From positions 1 to 64,000 of the forward strand of contig NZ_JTKH01000005.1 of assembly GCF_000827885.1 (NCBI RefSeq): a stretch of DNA of 64,000 bases, in the 5' to 3' direction. Position 1 is the stretch's first letter, and the number at the start of each line of letters is the position of its first letter. This document shows, piece by piece, positions 46,298-56,727 of this stretch. The notes below the pieces were generated by a model. The model was given only the letters and a program-made list of their open reading frames with translations, did no database searches and was not told the origin of the DNA. The position numbers and the translations under genes are program-made. This stretch comes from Vibrio renipiscarius. GTDB taxonomy: Bacteria; Pseudomonadota; Gammaproteobacteria; Enterobacterales; Vibrionaceae.

Positions 46298-47547
46298 CCC
46301 GAACCTTGTACACGCTACTATTAATATTAGCAGCACCATTATTACTATTTGGTTTATATCGTAAACGCCCCAATAAACCAACTTTTGGGTCTCGCTGGAA
46401 AGAGCACTTTGGGTGGTGCCCAGCCTATACTGGTCCCACTAAGCCAATTTGGATTCATGCGGTCTCTGTCGGTGAATGCATTGCGGCAACCCCGCTAATC
46501 AAAGCAATCAAAGAGAAACAACCTCAACAGGCAATTATAGTCACTACAACAACCAGCACTGGCGCGGCACAAATAGCCAAACTTGGTGAAATGGTAGAGC
46601 ATCGCTATATGCCCATTGACTTCAGTTGTGCCGTGCAATCTTTCATCAACAAGATTAATCCAAAGCAACTACTGATCATTGAGACTGAACTTTGGCCAAA
46701 TACGCTTAATCAAGTCCACAAAAACAATATCCCTATTATAGTTGTCAACGCACGGCTGTCTGAAAAATCATTCCATAATTACGCAATGATTAAGCATCTA
46801 TTTAGTCATATGCATTGCAAGATCAGCAAAATCCTTTGCCAAACCCAAGCGGATGCTGAACGATTTGCTCAATTAGGAGTAGATAAAGACAAGCTTATAA
46901 TTACTGGTTCGATTAAATTCGATATAAAAATCTCCAAGGAGATCCAACAGCAAGGCAAGATCTTAAGGGAAAGTATAGGCCCGACTCGTCCAGTTTGGAT
47001 CGCAACAAGTACTCACGCTGGTGAAGATGAAATAATGTTGGATAGCCATAAAATTATCTTAGCTCACCGAAAAAATGCGCTTCTGATAATTGTCCCTAGA
47101 CATCCCGAGCGTTTTGATCAGGTGGCACAGCTATGCGCTAAAGAAGATTTTATAGTCGAGAGAAGAACTAAAGCGGTAAATATAGAACCTGATACACAGA
47201 TCTATCTCGCAGATACTATGGGTGAAATGCTCACGCTATTAAGTACTGCTGACGCGTGCTTTATGGGAGGGAGCTTACTCGGCCATAAGGTAGGCGGACA
47301 CAACCTACTAGAGCCGACAGCCGCAGGTATTGCCTCTGTAACCGGGCCAAGTTACTTTAACTTTCAAGATATTACTGAATCACTGCTAAAGCATAATTTA
47401 GTTACCATTGCTTCAGCACCAAATAAAATTGCAACGTCAATAGAACAACTATGGCAGCAAAACCCAACTAAAACGAAACAACGCTGTGAGAGTTTTATGT
47501 CTCTGTATGGCGGTGCTATAGAAAAAACGCTTAAACTTCTCGAGTAA
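46291..47547 (+). CDS. waaA: 3-deoxy-D-manno-octulosonic acid transferase
   Basis: A 418-residue GT30. It has an N-terminal membrane anchor (LYTLLLILAAPLLLFGLY), IWIHAVSVGECIAATPLI, the conserved IETELWPN motif and the GGHNLLEPTAAG donor-binding motif. It attaches Kdo to lipid IVA. A Kdo kinase gene (kdkA) lies nearby, so the lipid A probably carries a single phosphorylated Kdo as in other Vibrio and Haemophilus. Confidence 0.95.
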   Translation: MLARTLYTLLLILAAPLLLFGLYRKRPNKPTFGSRWKEHFGWCPAYTGPTKPIWIHAVSVGECIAATPLIKAIKEKQPQQAIIVTTTTSTGAAQIAKLGEMVEHRYMPIDFSCAVQSFINKINPKQLLIIETELWPNTLNQVHKNNIPIIVVNARLSEKSFHNYAMIKHLFSHMHCKISKILCQTQADAERFAQLGVDKDKLIITGSIKFDIKISKEIQQQGKILRESIGPTRPVWIATSTHAGEDEIMLDSHKIILAHRKNALLIIVPRHPERFDQVAQLCAKEDFIVERRTKAVNIEPDTQIYLADTMGEMLTLLSTADACFMGGSLLGHKVGGHNLLEPTAAGIASVTGPSYFNFQDITESLLKHNLVTIASAPNKIATSIEQLWQQNPTKTKQRCESFMSLYGGAIEKTLKLLE

Positions 47548-47550
47548 ATT

Positions 47551-48354
47551 ATGAATACAACGCGTCAAGTTCAACTACATCAAGTCAAAATAATCAAACA
47601 ATTGATCGAGCTATTTGAAGAGGAAAGCTTAACTTATTTTGCCATCGGAGGTACCGCTCTAGGTGCAGTAAGACATAAAGGCTTTATTCCTTGGGATGAT
47701 GATATTGATATTGCGATGCCAAGGAATGATTATGACCGTTTTTTAAAGCTTCAAGGCAAGCTACCAACAAATCTTTTTATTCAGAACTTTAGCACTGAGA
47801 GTGAGTACTCTCTTTATTTTAGTAAAGTAAGAGATACTAATACTTTATTTATTGAAAATAGAATGAGTACATTTGATATTAATCACGGTATTTTTATCGA
47901 TATATTTCCATGGGATGAAGTATCCGATGATTTATTGGATCAAAAAAAGCTTATTGATAATGCAGCCCGTAAATTCCGCCGCACATTACTTTCAAAACGA
48001 AAACGTAGCTCTTTAGCTAAAGTAGCGAAAACTCTATTCTACAAAGCCATCTATGGATTCAAGTCCTCTACTGAGCTATTTAAAGATATAGATAACAAAC
48101 ATCGACAACATAATGGTAAAGGGACTAAAATTATTGGTCATGCACCTTTTAAAGATGCAATTCATGTAGAAGACCTCTACCCTTTACAGCAACTTCCCTT
48201 TGAAGACATTACTATCGCATGCCCAAAGAACATTGAGAAATATCTCACGGATAAATATGGTGACTATATGGTGATTCCTAAGAAAGAAGACCAAATTTGC
48301 CATAATCCAATAGAAGTATGTTTTGACTTAGAGGAGCGAAATAATCATGTCTAA
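47551..48354 (+). CDS. LicD-family phosphotransferase
   Basis: 267 residues. The N-terminal nucleotidyltransferase-like core is typical: YFAIGGTALGAVRHKGFIPW followed by DDDIDIAMPRNDYDRF with the metal-binding Asp pair. LicD proteins move phosphocholine, phosphoribitol or phosphoglycerol from a CDP carrier onto glycans. The following gene encodes a CDP-glycerol-type cytidylyltransferase and overlaps it by eight bases, so phosphoglycerol decoration of the core is the best guess. It lies three bases after waaA. Confidence 0.85.
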   Translation: MNTTRQVQLHQVKIIKQLIELFEEESLTYFAIGGTALGAVRHKGFIPWDDDIDIAMPRNDYDRFLKLQGKLPTNLFIQNFSTESEYSLYFSKVRDTNTLFIENRMSTFDINHGIFIDIFPWDEVSDDLLDQKKLIDNAARKFRRTLLSKRKRSSLAKVAKTLFYKAIYGFKSSTELFKDIDNKHRQHNGKGTKIIGHAPFKDAIHVEDLYPLQQLPFEDITIACPKNIEKYLTDKYGDYMVIPKKEDQICHNPIEVCFDLEERNNHV

Positions 48355-48742
48355 ACGCATTATCACATTTGGAACTTTCGATGTTTTCCATATTGGTCAT
48401 GTCAATATTCTTGAGCGTTGTGCCAGCCTTGGGGATACTCTCATTGTTGGAGTATCAAGTGACCAACTCAATTTTTCGAAAAAAAATCGTAATCCTATTT
48501 ATGATCAAGAAAGTCGAGTAAAGATCATTCAATCTCTAAAGTTTGTTGACGAAGTGTTTGTTGAGCATTCTCTTGAAAAAAAACGAGAATACATCGAGTT
48601 TTTTAAAGCTGACGTACTCGCAATGGGTGATGATTGGAAAGGTAAGTTTGATGAGTTCAACGACATATGTGAAGTAGTTTACTTCCCTCGAACACCTTCC
48701 ATTTCAACCACTGAGATCATTGAGATTACCAAACAAATATAA
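48347..48742 (+). CDS. Glycerol-3-phosphate cytidylyltransferase-like (TagD family)
   Basis: 131 residues, the length of TagD. The HIGH-superfamily motif GTFDVFHIGHVNILERC, the R-containing QESRVKIIQSLKFVDEV and the C-terminal PRTPSISTTEII are intact. Such enzymes activate glycerol-3-phosphate (or a related alcohol phosphate) with CTP. Coupled to the LicD-like gene upstream, it probably provides that enzyme's donor. Ethanolamine phosphate or another substrate is possible. It is convergent with kdkA, with only six bases between them. Confidence 0.82.
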   Translation: MSKRIITFGTFDVFHIGHVNILERCASLGDTLIVGVSSDQLNFSKKNRNPIYDQESRVKIIQSLKFVDEVFVEHSLEKKREYIEFFKADVLAMGDDWKGKFDEFNDICEVVYFPRTPSISTTEIIEITKQI

Positions 48743-48748
48743 CATCAC

Positions 48749-49444
48749 TTATTTGGAAGCAAGCCAGAGCCAATCAGATTGTTTCCAATGGATTTCTTTT
48801 GTCTTTAATTCCTTTTCAAAAGAGCGCTTTAATCTATCCCAATTAGCTTGCTTCCAAGTGTCACCCTCTTGCTGGTGACACTTATCAAAATCAATAACCC
48901 ACACATTATCTTGCTGATCTAGCAGGATATTATGGATATTTAGGTCGGTATGATTCACGCCAGCGTCATGCATTTTGCGGATTTCGAGGCCAATTCGTTG
49001 GTAGATTTCCGCTGGTAATGGTTTTTCCTGCAAAATACTTACAAGATCTCTTGCCTCAGGGATGCGTTCGCTCAAAAGATCGGCTTGATAGGTGAGCCCT
49101 GATTTAACCGCACGAGCGGCAATAGGCTTAGGTACATTAACTCCAGCTTCTCTCAGACTAAATAGCAAAGAAAACTCTGCTGCGCTGCGCGTTTTATCCC
49201 AGCCAGAAAACCAATAATGGTCTTTAACAAGTTTGCCAAATAATCCGCCACGTCGGTAATGGCGCAACGCCCCCTGCATCGAGTCGAGTTGGATAAACCA
49301 AGTGGTACCGCGCCCAGTAGCGCTGCCAACCACTTTGTCTTGATCTTGCCAATAGCTAGCATCAAAGGCCTGTTTTACTTGCTCTTCTGCAATCAGTGAT
49401 TCATCAAACCACACGACTTGGTTATCAAACTTGAGCGTTTGCAT
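48749..49444 (-). CDS. kdkA: 3-deoxy-D-manno-octulosonic acid kinase
   Basis: 231 residues of a small kinase fold. An N-terminal nucleotide-binding lobe contains LRHYRRGGLFGKLVKDHYW, the catalytic loop is VNHTDLNIHNILLD and the metal-binding motif is VWVIDFDKC. It phosphorylates the single Kdo of the inner core, as in Haemophilus and Vibrio. It is the only leftward gene in the core cluster. Confidence 0.92.
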   Translation of the reverse strand: MQTLKFDNQVVWFDESLIAEEQVKQAFDASYWQDQDKVVGSATGRGTTWFIQLDSMQGALRHYRRGGLFGKLVKDHYWFSGWDKTRSAAEFSLLFSLREAGVNVPKPIAARAVKSGLTYQADLLSERIPEARDLVSILQEKPLPAEIYQRIGLEIRKMHDAGVNHTDLNIHNILLDQQDNVWVIDFDKCHQQEGDTWKQANWDRLKRSFEKELKTKEIHWKQSDWLWLASK

Positions 49445-49535
49445 TATCTCTACCTACTTCGTTTCGTAGTTTTATTTTACATTCCCTTAGCCCAACTGCA
49501 TAATTCTTGTTGGTCATTTTGATAGAGTTTTTCTC

Positions 49536-50597
49536 ATGCCGTTGTTCGAATCAGCCCCGCAATCTCTTTGTATCTTAAGGCTATCTGCTATCGGTGATGT
49601 GTGTAATACCATCACAACGGTGCAAGCCATTCAAAAGCAATGGCCAAATACCCAAATAACCTGGATAACAGGCAAGCTTGAAGCGCAATTGCTGGCAGCA
49701 GTAGCAAACATTGAAATCATTGTGTTTGATAAAAAAGCCGGTTGGCAAGGCTACAAAGCATTGTGGCAACAGCTGAAAGACCGAGAGTTCGACGCCTTAT
49801 TACACATGCAGTACGCGATTCGTGCCAGCATTGCGACCCTTGGTATTAAGGCCAAATATAAGCTCGGTTTTGATAAACAGCGTAGCCAAGACTTTCAGAC
49901 GCTGTTTACCAACTGTAAAGTACCCTCTCCCTCATCCTTACATGTGGTCGATGGCTTAATGGCCTTCGCGACGCAAATTGGTGTAGAGCTTAATGAACCT
50001 GATTGGTCACTGCATTACGCTAATGCTGACAAACAGTGGGCAGAGTCAAACATTAACCTCGAAAAACCAAACCTATTGGTTGTACCTGGAGCAAGTAAAG
50101 CTTACAAAAACTGGAACGCCCGAGGTTATGTCGACGTCATTCAGCATGCTCGCCAACTCGGCTGGAATGTTATTCTAGCGGGTAGTCCAGCTCAAGTAGA
50201 AATCGATTTAGCGCAAGATATTCAAACATTACTTACTGAGCCATGCCTTAACTTAGTGGGAGAAAGCAGCATCATGCAAATGCTGGCTTTAATCGATATC
50301 GTTGATATGGTTATCGCGCCAGATACAGGACCAGCTCACATGGCAAACGCCATGCAAACACCTATTATTGGTCTATATGCTCACCACAACCCTAAACGTG
50401 TCGGCCCTTATCGCTACTTAGACTACACTGTTTCCGTTTATGAAGAGGTCATCTTTGATGAAACAGGAAAATACAGCGTGGATTTAGATTGGCGTACCAG
50501 AGCGAAAGATGAAAAAGCGATGAATCGCATCACGAGTGCTCAGGTGATCACAATGTTTGATCGCGTTGTAGAAGATTTGCATCATCAAACTCAGTAA
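49536..50597 (+). CDS. LPS core heptosyltransferase (GT9, OpsX/WaaC-like)
   Basis: A 353-residue GT9. It begins LCILRLSAIGDVCNTITTVQ, with a donor loop VVPGASKAYKNW and a conserved APDTGPAHMANAM. It resembles the OpsX-type heptosyltransferase I of Haemophilus and Vibrio, which acts on phosphorylated Kdo. That fits the divergent kdkA next to it. The exact linkage cannot be read from sequence. Confidence 0.87.
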   Translation: MPLFESAPQSLCILRLSAIGDVCNTITTVQAIQKQWPNTQITWITGKLEAQLLAAVANIEIIVFDKKAGWQGYKALWQQLKDREFDALLHMQYAIRASIATLGIKAKYKLGFDKQRSQDFQTLFTNCKVPSPSSLHVVDGLMAFATQIGVELNEPDWSLHYANADKQWAESNINLEKPNLLVVPGASKAYKNWNARGYVDVIQHARQLGWNVILAGSPAQVEIDLAQDIQTLLTEPCLNLVGESSIMQMLALIDIVDMVIAPDTGPAHMANAMQTPIIGLYAHHNPKRVGPYRYLDYTVSVYEEVIFDETGKYSVDLDWRTRAKDEKAMNRITSAQVITMFDRVVEDLHHQTQ

Positions 50598-50635
50598 ACT
50601 TAACGCTCTCAAATTGACTCAAAAGGAAGACTTTC

Positions 50636-51403
50636 TTGTCTAAACCAACTTTAGCCGTTGCTCTCATTGTCAAAAATGAAGCAAAGCACCTACAAGCATG
50701 CCTAGATACCGTGAAAGGTTGGGTTGACGAGATCGTCCTGCTCGATTCTGGCAGCACAGACGCCACAGAAGAAATTGCGCGCCAATACACCGATAAATTC
50801 TACACCCATTCAGAGTGGCCAGGATTTGGCAAGCAACGTCAACTCGCCCAGCAATACGTCACTTCTGATTATGTACTTTGGCTTGATGCTGATGAACAGG
50901 TCACTCCTGAATTAAAAGCCAGTATCTTAGCGGCGGTAGAAGCTAACAAACCCAATGTACTTTACAAAGTAAATCGCCTTAGCGCCGCATTTGGCAAATT
51001 CATTTATCACTCTGGTTGGTCGCCTGACTGGATCGTACGTTTATATCGCGCCGAATATACCCATTACAATGACGCACTAGTGCATGAGAAAGTCGAAGAT
51101 GATGGCTTCCAGACCATTAAGCTGGATGGGCGTTTAAATCATTACACGTATGAGCATTTGCACCACTACATCAATAAAACCACAGGCTACCTAAAAGCTT
51201 GGACAGATGAGCGCGAAGGAAAGAAAAAATCCGGCCTGACGACCGCGATTGTTCACGCCCTTGCAAGCTTTGTTAAAATGTACATTATCAAGCGTGGTTT
51301 TTTAGATGGTAAGCATGGCTTTATCCTCGCATGGCTTTGCATGCACTCAACCTTCGTCAAATACATCGATCTCTACTTACGTGAACAGGCTAAGAAGTCA
51401 TGA
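50636..51403 (+). CDS. LPS core glycosyltransferase family 2 (WaaE/LgtF-like)
   Basis: 255 residues. It starts at a TTG preceded by [41 protein letters not shown] and the metal motif [15 protein letters not shown] are typical of WaaE/LgtF, which adds beta-glucose to heptose I. The C-terminal [22 protein letters not shown] helix is also characteristic. The stop overlaps the next GT2 by four bases. Confidence 0.87.
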   Translation: MSKPTLAVALIVKNEAKHLQACLDTVKGWVDEIVLLDSGSTDATEEIARQYTDKFYTHSEWPGFGKQRQLAQQYVTSDYVLWLDADEQVTPELKASILAAVEANKPNVLYKVNRLSAAFGKFIYHSGWSPDWIVRLYRAEYTHYNDALVHEKVEDDGFQTIKLDGRLNHYTYEHLHHYINKTTGYLKAWTDEREGKKKSGLTTAIVHALASFVKMYIIKRGFLDGKHGFILAWLCMHSTFVKYIDLYLREQAKKS

Positions 51404-52200
51404 AAACCACTTTAATTATTACCACTTATAATTGGAAAGAAGCCCTTAAAGCGGTACTTGAGAGTGTAAAACGCCAATCTGTTATGCCTGATGAAGTGAT
51501 TGTTGCTGATGATGGTTCCCGCGATGACACAAAGCAGCTCATTGACCAATTTAGCTCAGACTTCCCCGTTCCATTAATTCACAGTTGGCACGAAGATAAT
51601 GGCTTCCAGCTCGCCATGAGTCGTAACAGAGCAATAGCAAAAGCGAGTGGTGATTATCTGATCATGGTCGATGGCGATATGGTGCTATCTCCAACCTTCA
51701 TTCAATCCCACAAACAAGTCGCGCAAGCTAATCGTTTTGTTCAAGGTGGTAGAGTTCTGACAGACGAAACCTGCAGCCAGGAAATAATGCATCACGGATT
51801 AGTACCCTCTATTTTCACAAAGGGGATTCGCAACCGTAAAAACTGCATTACCAGCCGTCTACTCAGTAAAGTATTCTCATATGTACGCAATAATGACAAA
51901 GCGACTCGAGGATGCAACATGGCATTTTGGCGAGCGGATGTGATCGAGGTGAATGGTTTCAATCAGGATTTTGTTGGTTGGGGCAGAGAAGACAGTGAAT
52001 TTGTTCACCGTATGTTAAATGCAGGAAAAGAACGCTTATATCTTAAATTCTCTGGCGTAGGCTACCATCTTTATCATAATGAAAACTCACGCGCTTCGTT
52101 AGCTGAGAATGATGCAATCTTAGAAAATACCATCGACAATAAACTCACTCGTTGTGAGAACGGTGTTAACCAGTTTACAGTGGGATCATGCGATGAGTAA
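51400..52200 (+). CDS. Glycosyltransferase family 2 with C-terminal galactosyltransferase-type region
   Basis: 266 residues. It has the GT-A start [33 protein letters not shown] and the metal motif [15 protein letters not shown] late [18 protein letters not shown] motif is typical of GT2/galactosyltransferase hybrids that extend LPS core. The start overlaps the previous GT2 and the end overlaps coaD, so the cluster is read as one message. Confidence 0.87.
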   Translation: MKTTLIITTYNWKEALKAVLESVKRQSVMPDEVIVADDGSRDDTKQLIDQFSSDFPVPLIHSWHEDNGFQLAMSRNRAIAKASGDYLIMVDGDMVLSPTFIQSHKQVAQANRFVQGGRVLTDETCSQEIMHHGLVPSIFTKGIRNRKNCITSRLLSKVFSYVRNNDKATRGCNMAFWRADVIEVNGFNQDFVGWGREDSEFVHRMLNAGKERLYLKFSGVGYHLYHNENSRASLAENDAILENTIDNKLTRCENGVNQFTVGSCDE

Positions 52201-52678
52201 AAGTGTCATCTATCCAGGTACGTTCGACCCCATTACCAATGGCCATTTGAATTTAATAGAGCGTACCGCCAGCATGTTTAATTCTGTCACGATTGGCGTC
52301 GCGGCAAGCCCTTCTAAGAAAACTATGTTTACGTTAGACGAACGGGTCACACTGGTTAAAAGATCATGCGCCCATCTTAGCAATGTATCTGTCATTGGCT
52401 TTAGTGGCCTACTGGTTGATTTTGCAAAAGAACAACAGAGTGACGTGCTGATTCGTGGGCTGCGCACCACAATGGATTTTGAGTACGAATTTGGCCTTAC
52501 CAGCATGTACCGTAAATTACTACCCGGTTTAGAGAGCATATTTTTAACGCCGGCGGAAGAGTTTGCCTTCTTGTCTTCGACCATTGTCCGAGAAGTCGCG
52601 ACCCATGGTGGCGATGTCGCCCAATTTGTGCCAACGTCAGTCAATAGTGCCATTTTAGCTAAACTAAAATCAGTATGA
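52193..52678 (+). CDS. coaD: Phosphopantetheine adenylyltransferase
   Basis: 161 residues from the ATG at 52193 ([18 protein letters not shown]), chosen because an upstream in-frame start would lie deep inside the preceding gene. The T/HxGH motif, [15 protein letters not shown] and the [11 protein letters not shown] region are intact. It makes dephospho-CoA. Being embedded between LPS glycosyltransferases is a known gammaproteobacterial arrangement (E. coli kdtB). Confidence 0.96.
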   Translation: MSKSVIYPGTFDPITNGHLNLIERTASMFNSVTIGVAASPSKKTMFTLDERVTLVKRSCAHLSNVSVIGFSGLLVDFAKEQQSDVLIRGLRTTMDFEYEFGLTSMYRKLLPGLESIFLTPAEEFAFLSSTIVREVATHGGDVAQFVPTSVNSAILAKLKSV

Positions 52679-53613
52679 AAAAACTCAAATACTACTTATC
52701 AAATGGATTGCTGCCCCATCTACCAGCCGCTTTATTTCGATTTGTAAGAGTAAAAGTCATCGCTCAACGCGGTAACTTCAATCAATCTTACTTAAATGAC
52801 CGCGTTAACTATTACTGCAAATACAATATAAACTTCACGTTAAGCGATGTGGATTTAGTCAAAGTTAAAAACTTCAAACAGACAGGTGGAAGTGCTTACT
52901 ACTATGATTTACTCAAAGTGATTAAGGGCTTCCCACAAAAATTCACCTTTAAGTATATTAATGGCGATGTTGTCGATGTGCCTAATGTGCCAAGCTTTTT
53001 AAAAAGCAGACCGATTGAAGGTGATAATCAAAACTCAGTATTATTAAAACTGAATGCTGTTCGACACTATGTCTTTATCGATAGTGATAAACCCTACAGT
53101 GAAAAGAAAGATATGTTGGTATGGCGCGGCACCGGTTTTCGACCGAACCGAAGAGCTCTATTAGCCACACATTGTGGAAACCCACGTTGTAATGTAGGCC
53201 GTGTCGATAACAAAGATAGCGATCCGAGGCAACTCAACTATGTGAAAAAATCCATGACCATTGCTGAACAGTTAGAGTACAAGTTTATTCTCAGTCTTGA
53301 AGGGATGGATGTAGCTACCAACCTTAAATGGATCATGTCCTCAAATTCACTGTGCTTTACACCAAAGCTGCGCTTTGAGACATGGTTTATGGAAGGCAGA
53401 CTACAAGCGGGTACGCATTTTGTGGAAATCAAAGATGACTTTTCCGATCTGGATGAAAAGATGGACTATTACCTCTCTCACCCTGAAAAAGCAGAGGCTA
53501 TAATCCATAATGCTCAACAGTGGGTAGCACAATTCAAAGATGCGAAACGTGAGCGTCTTATATCTCTTCTGGTGGCACAGAAATACTTTCAAAAATCAGG
53601 GCAAATGCAGTAA
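52675..53613 (+). CDS. Glycosyltransferase family 90 (CAP10/LpsA-like)
   Basis: 312 residues. [36 protein letters not shown] and [11 protein letters not shown] are the conserved blocks of the CAP10/GT90 family. That family includes capsule xylosyltransferases of fungi and bacterial LPS modifiers. It overlaps coaD by four bases and is probably the last gene of the rightward core run. Donor unknown. Xylose or glucose is plausible from the family. Confidence 0.85.
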   Translation: MKKLKYYLSNGLLPHLPAALFRFVRVKVIAQRGNFNQSYLNDRVNYYCKYNINFTLSDVDLVKVKNFKQTGGSAYYYDLLKVIKGFPQKFTFKYINGDVVDVPNVPSFLKSRPIEGDNQNSVLLKLNAVRHYVFIDSDKPYSEKKDMLVWRGTGFRPNRRALLATHCGNPRCNVGRVDNKDSDPRQLNYVKKSMTIAEQLEYKFILSLEGMDVATNLKWIMSSNSLCFTPKLRFETWFMEGRLQAGTHFVEIKDDFSDLDEKMDYYLSHPEKAEAIIHNAQQWVAQFKDAKRERLISLLVAQKYFQKSGQMQ

Positions 53614-53632
53614 TAACGGTATAAAGAAATTC

Positions 53633-54439
53633 TCACAACTGACAGCACGAACAAAAAAATGTGTTTCTTTGGCCGATCTTAAGCGCTTTAATCTCTTCAC
53701 CGCAACTTGGGCAAGGCTCACCGGCTTTGCCATACACTTGCAGCTCTTGTGCAAAGTATCCCGGTTTACCATCGGCTTGAGCAAAGTCTTTTAACGTGGT
53801 GCCACCTTGCTGAATTGAGTGGGCCAAAACTTGTTTGATATCGGCGACTAGTGTCTGCCACTCCACCAGCGTTAAGCTGCCTGCAGCGCGTGTTGGGTGT
53901 ACCTTGGCGCTAAACAAAGATTCACTGGCGTAAATGTTGCCGACACCCACTACGACTTTGTTATCCATAATAAATTGCTTTACCGCAACGCGCTTATTCA
54001 CCGCTTTTTTCAGCATATAGTCTGCATTAAAATCATCGGTCAGAGGCTCAGGTCCCATATGGCCAAGGACAGCATGTTCGCCATCTTGGCTAAATAACCA
54101 AGCGCCAAATCGGCGTGGATCGTTGTAGCGCAGCACTTTGCCATTAGTCAGCACTAAATCGACATGATCATGTTTAGCCGGTGAAAACTCCGCGTCCAAT
54201 ACTCGTAATGAGCCCGACATACCTAAATGCACAATCGCGCAGCCCGCATCGGTTTCAATAATCAAATACTTAGCCCGGCGGCGAATATCTCGAATCACAT
54301 GCCCTTCTAACTGCTTTAATTCCATTGGAATATCCCAACGTAGCTTAGGCGTTCGAAAGGTCAAACGACGAATCGTTTGTCCAACAAGATGAGGGGTAAT
54401 CCCCATACGGCTCACTTCAACTTCAGGTAACTCAGGCAC
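53633..54439 (-). CDS. mutM: Formamidopyrimidine-DNA glycosylase
   Basis: 268 residues. The catalytic N-terminus [13 protein letters not shown] (Pro1, Glu2), [20 protein letters not shown] as the helix-two-turn-helix, and the C-terminal zinc finger (PCSCG-type, CPSCG with FCSCC) are all intact. It removes 8-oxoguanine from DNA. It is convergent with the core cluster and often sits beside coaD in gammaproteobacteria. Confidence 0.96.
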   Translation of the reverse strand: MPELPEVEVSRMGITPHLVGQTIRRLTFRTPKLRWDIPMELKQLEGHVIRDIRRRAKYLIIETDAGCAIVHLGMSGSLRVLDAEFSPAKHDHVDLVLTNGKVLRYNDPRRFGAWLFSQDGEHAVLGHMGPEPLTDDFNADYMLKKAVNKRVAVKQFIMDNKVVVGVGNIYASESLFSAKVHPTRAAGSLTLVEWQTLVADIKQVLAHSIQQGGTTLKDFAQADGKPGYFAQELQVYGKAGEPCPSCGEEIKALKIGQRNTFFCSCCQL

Positions 54440-54450
54440 GATAATCTCCG

Positions 54451-54942
54451 TTATTTCTCTGATAATTCAGTAGGAAACAAATAACTTGGCTCAACGGTCA
54501 CCGCAATCCACTTATCTTGCCAGTTTTTTAATAGCCAAAACTGAGGTAACTGGTAATAAGTGATCCTTTGTGGCTCTTCTTGATCCTCATACCACACTTC
54601 AATCGATTGTGGTGATGTCAAATTGGCTTTCAGAGACTGATAGTTTTCATCGGTAATTTCTGTCCCGACAAGTGAATTCCAACGCTGTGCAAGATCTTGA
54701 GGCAAAATTGTCGATTGAACATTCAGTTTCCATGCACCGTACTCATTGGTTAGTGACCATTGAGTCGCATGTAACGCGTGCAGATCTTGGTTTGGATTGA
54801 GTAGAAAGGGATGCTCACTCTCAGTGACGTCATCTAATAAGTAAGTTTGGATCAAGGTAGGCAGGTTAAGTACGAGCATAAACGCAAGCACACCCAAGAT
54901 GAGCAGATTGTTCCAACGACGGCGATGACGAGTAGACCGCAT
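54451..54942 (-). CDS. Single-span membrane protein of unknown function
   Basis: 163 residues. A basic N-terminus ([12 protein letters not shown]) precedes one membrane segment (about 13-32, [19 protein letters not shown]). The rest would be periplasmic and contains no motif I recognise. The stop lies 11 bases before the mutM start, so it is probably co-transcribed with mutM. I cannot suggest a function. Confidence 0.75.
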   Translation of the reverse strand: MRSTRHRRRWNNLLILGVLAFMLVLNLPTLIQTYLLDDVTESEHPFLLNPNQDLHALHATQWSLTNEYGAWKLNVQSTILPQDLAQRWNSLVGTEITDENYQSLKANLTSPQSIEVWYEDQEEPQRITYYQLPQFWLLKNWQDKWIAVTVEPSYLFPTELSEK

Positions 54943-54991
54943 ACTTTTCTTCCTAGATTAAGTCTCTAGTCGAAGTATATGGGAGTTTTAG

Positions 54992-55026
54992 ATAATAAAA
55001 AACCCAGCTCGAGAGCTGGGTTTTAT
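54992..55026 (-). terminator. rpmBG terminator
   Basis: A stem AACCCAGCTC/GAGCTGGGTT with almost no loop, with A-runs on the left that become a T-run on the minus strand. It lies 40 bp past the rpmG stop and ends the ribosomal-protein operon. Confidence 0.88.
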
Positions 55027-55066
55027 CGTTCAAACTTCTTAATAAGAAGCTTCAAAGAAGAATCAA

Positions 55067-55237
55067 TTACTTGATCTTGCCTTCTTTGTACATAACGTGT
55101 TGGCGAACTACTGGATCAAATTTCTTGATCTCAAATTTGCCAGGCATGTTACGTTTGTTCTTGTCAGTTGTGTAGAAGTGACCAGTACCAGCAGATGATA
55201 CTAGACGAATTTTCTCACGAACGCCTTTCTTTGCCAT
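55067..55237 (-). CDS. rpmG: Ribosomal protein L33
   Basis: 56 residues ([20 protein letters not shown] to the end KEGKIK). It is too short for many gene finders but fully collinear with E. coli L33 (55 residues). It is the cysteine-free form, with no CxxC pairs. It follows rpmB by 14 bp with an AGAGGAA ribosome site, the universal rpmBG arrangement. Confidence 0.97.
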   Translation of the reverse strand: MAKKGVREKIRLVSSAGTGHFYTTDKNKRNMPGKFEIKKFDPVVRQHVMYKEGKIK

Positions 55238-55251
55238 TGCCTATATTCCTC

Positions 55252-55488
55252 TTAAACGTTTTCGCCACGTGCACGAATGTCAACAAGAACGGCATCGATG
55301 CCTTTCTTATCAATAATGCGCATACCTTTTGCAGTAAGGCGTAGTTTAACAAAACGTTTTTCGCTCTCTACCCAGAAACGATGAGTTTGTAGGTTCGGCA
55401 GAAAACGACGCTTAGTAGCATTTCGTGCGTGTGAACGGTTGTTACCCGTTACTGGACGCTTACCAGTTACTTGGCATACTCGTGACAT
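55252..55488 (-). CDS. rpmB: Ribosomal protein L28
   Basis: 78 residues, the standard length. It begins [24 protein letters not shown] and carries the [12 protein letters not shown] motif. It is a 50S assembly protein. First gene of rpmBG, it follows a strong promoter about 130 bp upstream. Confidence 0.97.
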   Translation of the reverse strand: MSRVCQVTGKRPVTGNNRSHARNATKRRFLPNLQTHRFWVESEKRFVKLRLTAKGMRIIDKKGIDAVLVDIRARGENV

Positions 55489-55619
55489 ATAATGTCTTCT
55501 CCAAAATCGTTTCAGCTCGATATCAACCTTGGTGGCCGAACCTCTTCTATTTCTTAAACAGAAGGATAGAGGTTTAGATCCGCTATAGAATATCTATACA
55601 AGGCTATCAAAGGTCGCGC

Positions 55620-55648
55620 ATTATACTAACTTGGTTAGCATTGCTCAA
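55620..55648 (-). promoter_or_regulatory. Promoter of rpmBG
   Basis: On the minus strand, TTGAGC (55648-55643), 17 bp of spacer, then a perfect TATAAT (55625-55620), followed by a GC-rich GCGCGACC discriminator of the kind found at growth-rate-controlled ribosomal promoters. Confidence 0.8.
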
Positions 55649-55769
55649 TACCCGAACAGATCCTTTTTACAGATTTCAGTGATCTTTTTTTAAGCAGAGC
55701 TGAATTTAGTCTAAAAAATGTCGAGGGATTGTACTTAGATTTATTCAAACTCACAACTAAAATTGTGAT

Positions 55770-56444
55770 TCATATCCACCCTCGCTCCACAAAAGAAACG
55801 ACTTCACCGTCTCCTACCACAAAATGGTCGAGTACTTTCACTTCAACCAATGCCAATGCATCGCTTAAACGGCGGGTAATGTGTCGATCAGCCCGACTCG
55901 GCTCAGCGACGCCTGAGGGATGATTATGCGCAAGAATCAAAGCCGTCGCATTGTGTTCTAGTGTTCTTTTCACCACTTCCCTTGGGTAAACGCTGGCAGA
56001 ATCAATCGTGCCTTCAAACATTAATTCGGCACAAATCACACGATGCTGGGTATCTAAAAACAAAACATAGAAGGCTTCTCGCTGGCGATCACGCAACAAG
56101 CTGGATAAAAATAGCTTAGTTTGTTGCGGGCTAGTCAGTGCGTCACCCCGCTTTAGCGTCTCACTCAAGTAACGCTGGCTCATCTCCAACGTCGCCTGCA
56201 GTTGTACATACTTCGCCTTACCCAACCCCTTATGCTCGCAAAACTCAGATTCAGAGGCAGCAAACAAACTTCGTAACGAACCAAAATTTTGCAATAGCGT
56301 GTCGGCAAGCTCCAAAACGTTCATACCTTGCGTGCCTGTACGAAGGAATATCGCGAGCAGCTCGGCATCCGTTAATGCCGATGCGCCATGAGAAAGCAGC
56401 TTCTCTCGGGGCATTAATTGATCGGGCAAACATTTTATCGCCAT
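55770..56444 (-). CDS. radC: RadC family JAMM-type protein
   Basis: 224 residues from the ATG at 56444 ([17 protein letters not shown]), chosen for its GAGAG site over a longer in-frame start. An N-terminal helix-hairpin-helix region ([19 protein letters not shown]) is followed by the JAMM/MPN+ metal site [14 protein letters not shown]. The historical link to DNA repair is not supported for many RadC proteins. The biochemical role is unsettled. The rpmBG-radC-coaBC order is conserved. Confidence 0.93.
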   Translation of the reverse strand: MAIKCLPDQLMPREKLLSHGASALTDAELLAIFLRTGTQGMNVLELADTLLQNFGSLRSLFAASESEFCEHKGLGKAKYVQLQATLEMSQRYLSETLKRGDALTSPQQTKLFLSSLLRDRQREAFYVLFLDTQHRVICAELMFEGTIDSASVYPREVVKRTLEHNATALILAHNHPSGVAEPSRADRHITRRLSDALALVEVKVLDHFVVGDGEVVSFVERGWI

Positions 56445-56727
56445 GACTCTCTCACTGTTTGGAGGATATTTGAGAGTCCATTGGACAAAACTCATCAGCA
56501 AAATCGAAATCGTCTTTGCTGTTTCGCTTCTGCGATGTCGCCATCATGTAACTGTGCAACCTATCAATGATGGGCAACGTCTTTTTGAACCGAATAAAAA
56601 ACGCAGAAAAATAAAACTTGAAGATAACGGCTGAGGCTTCCGTTCCGTGAACTTCACATCATTTAATCCCACCGGATCCCACGAAAGGTTGTGATATTAT
56701 CTGCGACAGAAATTTGGAGATTCAAAC

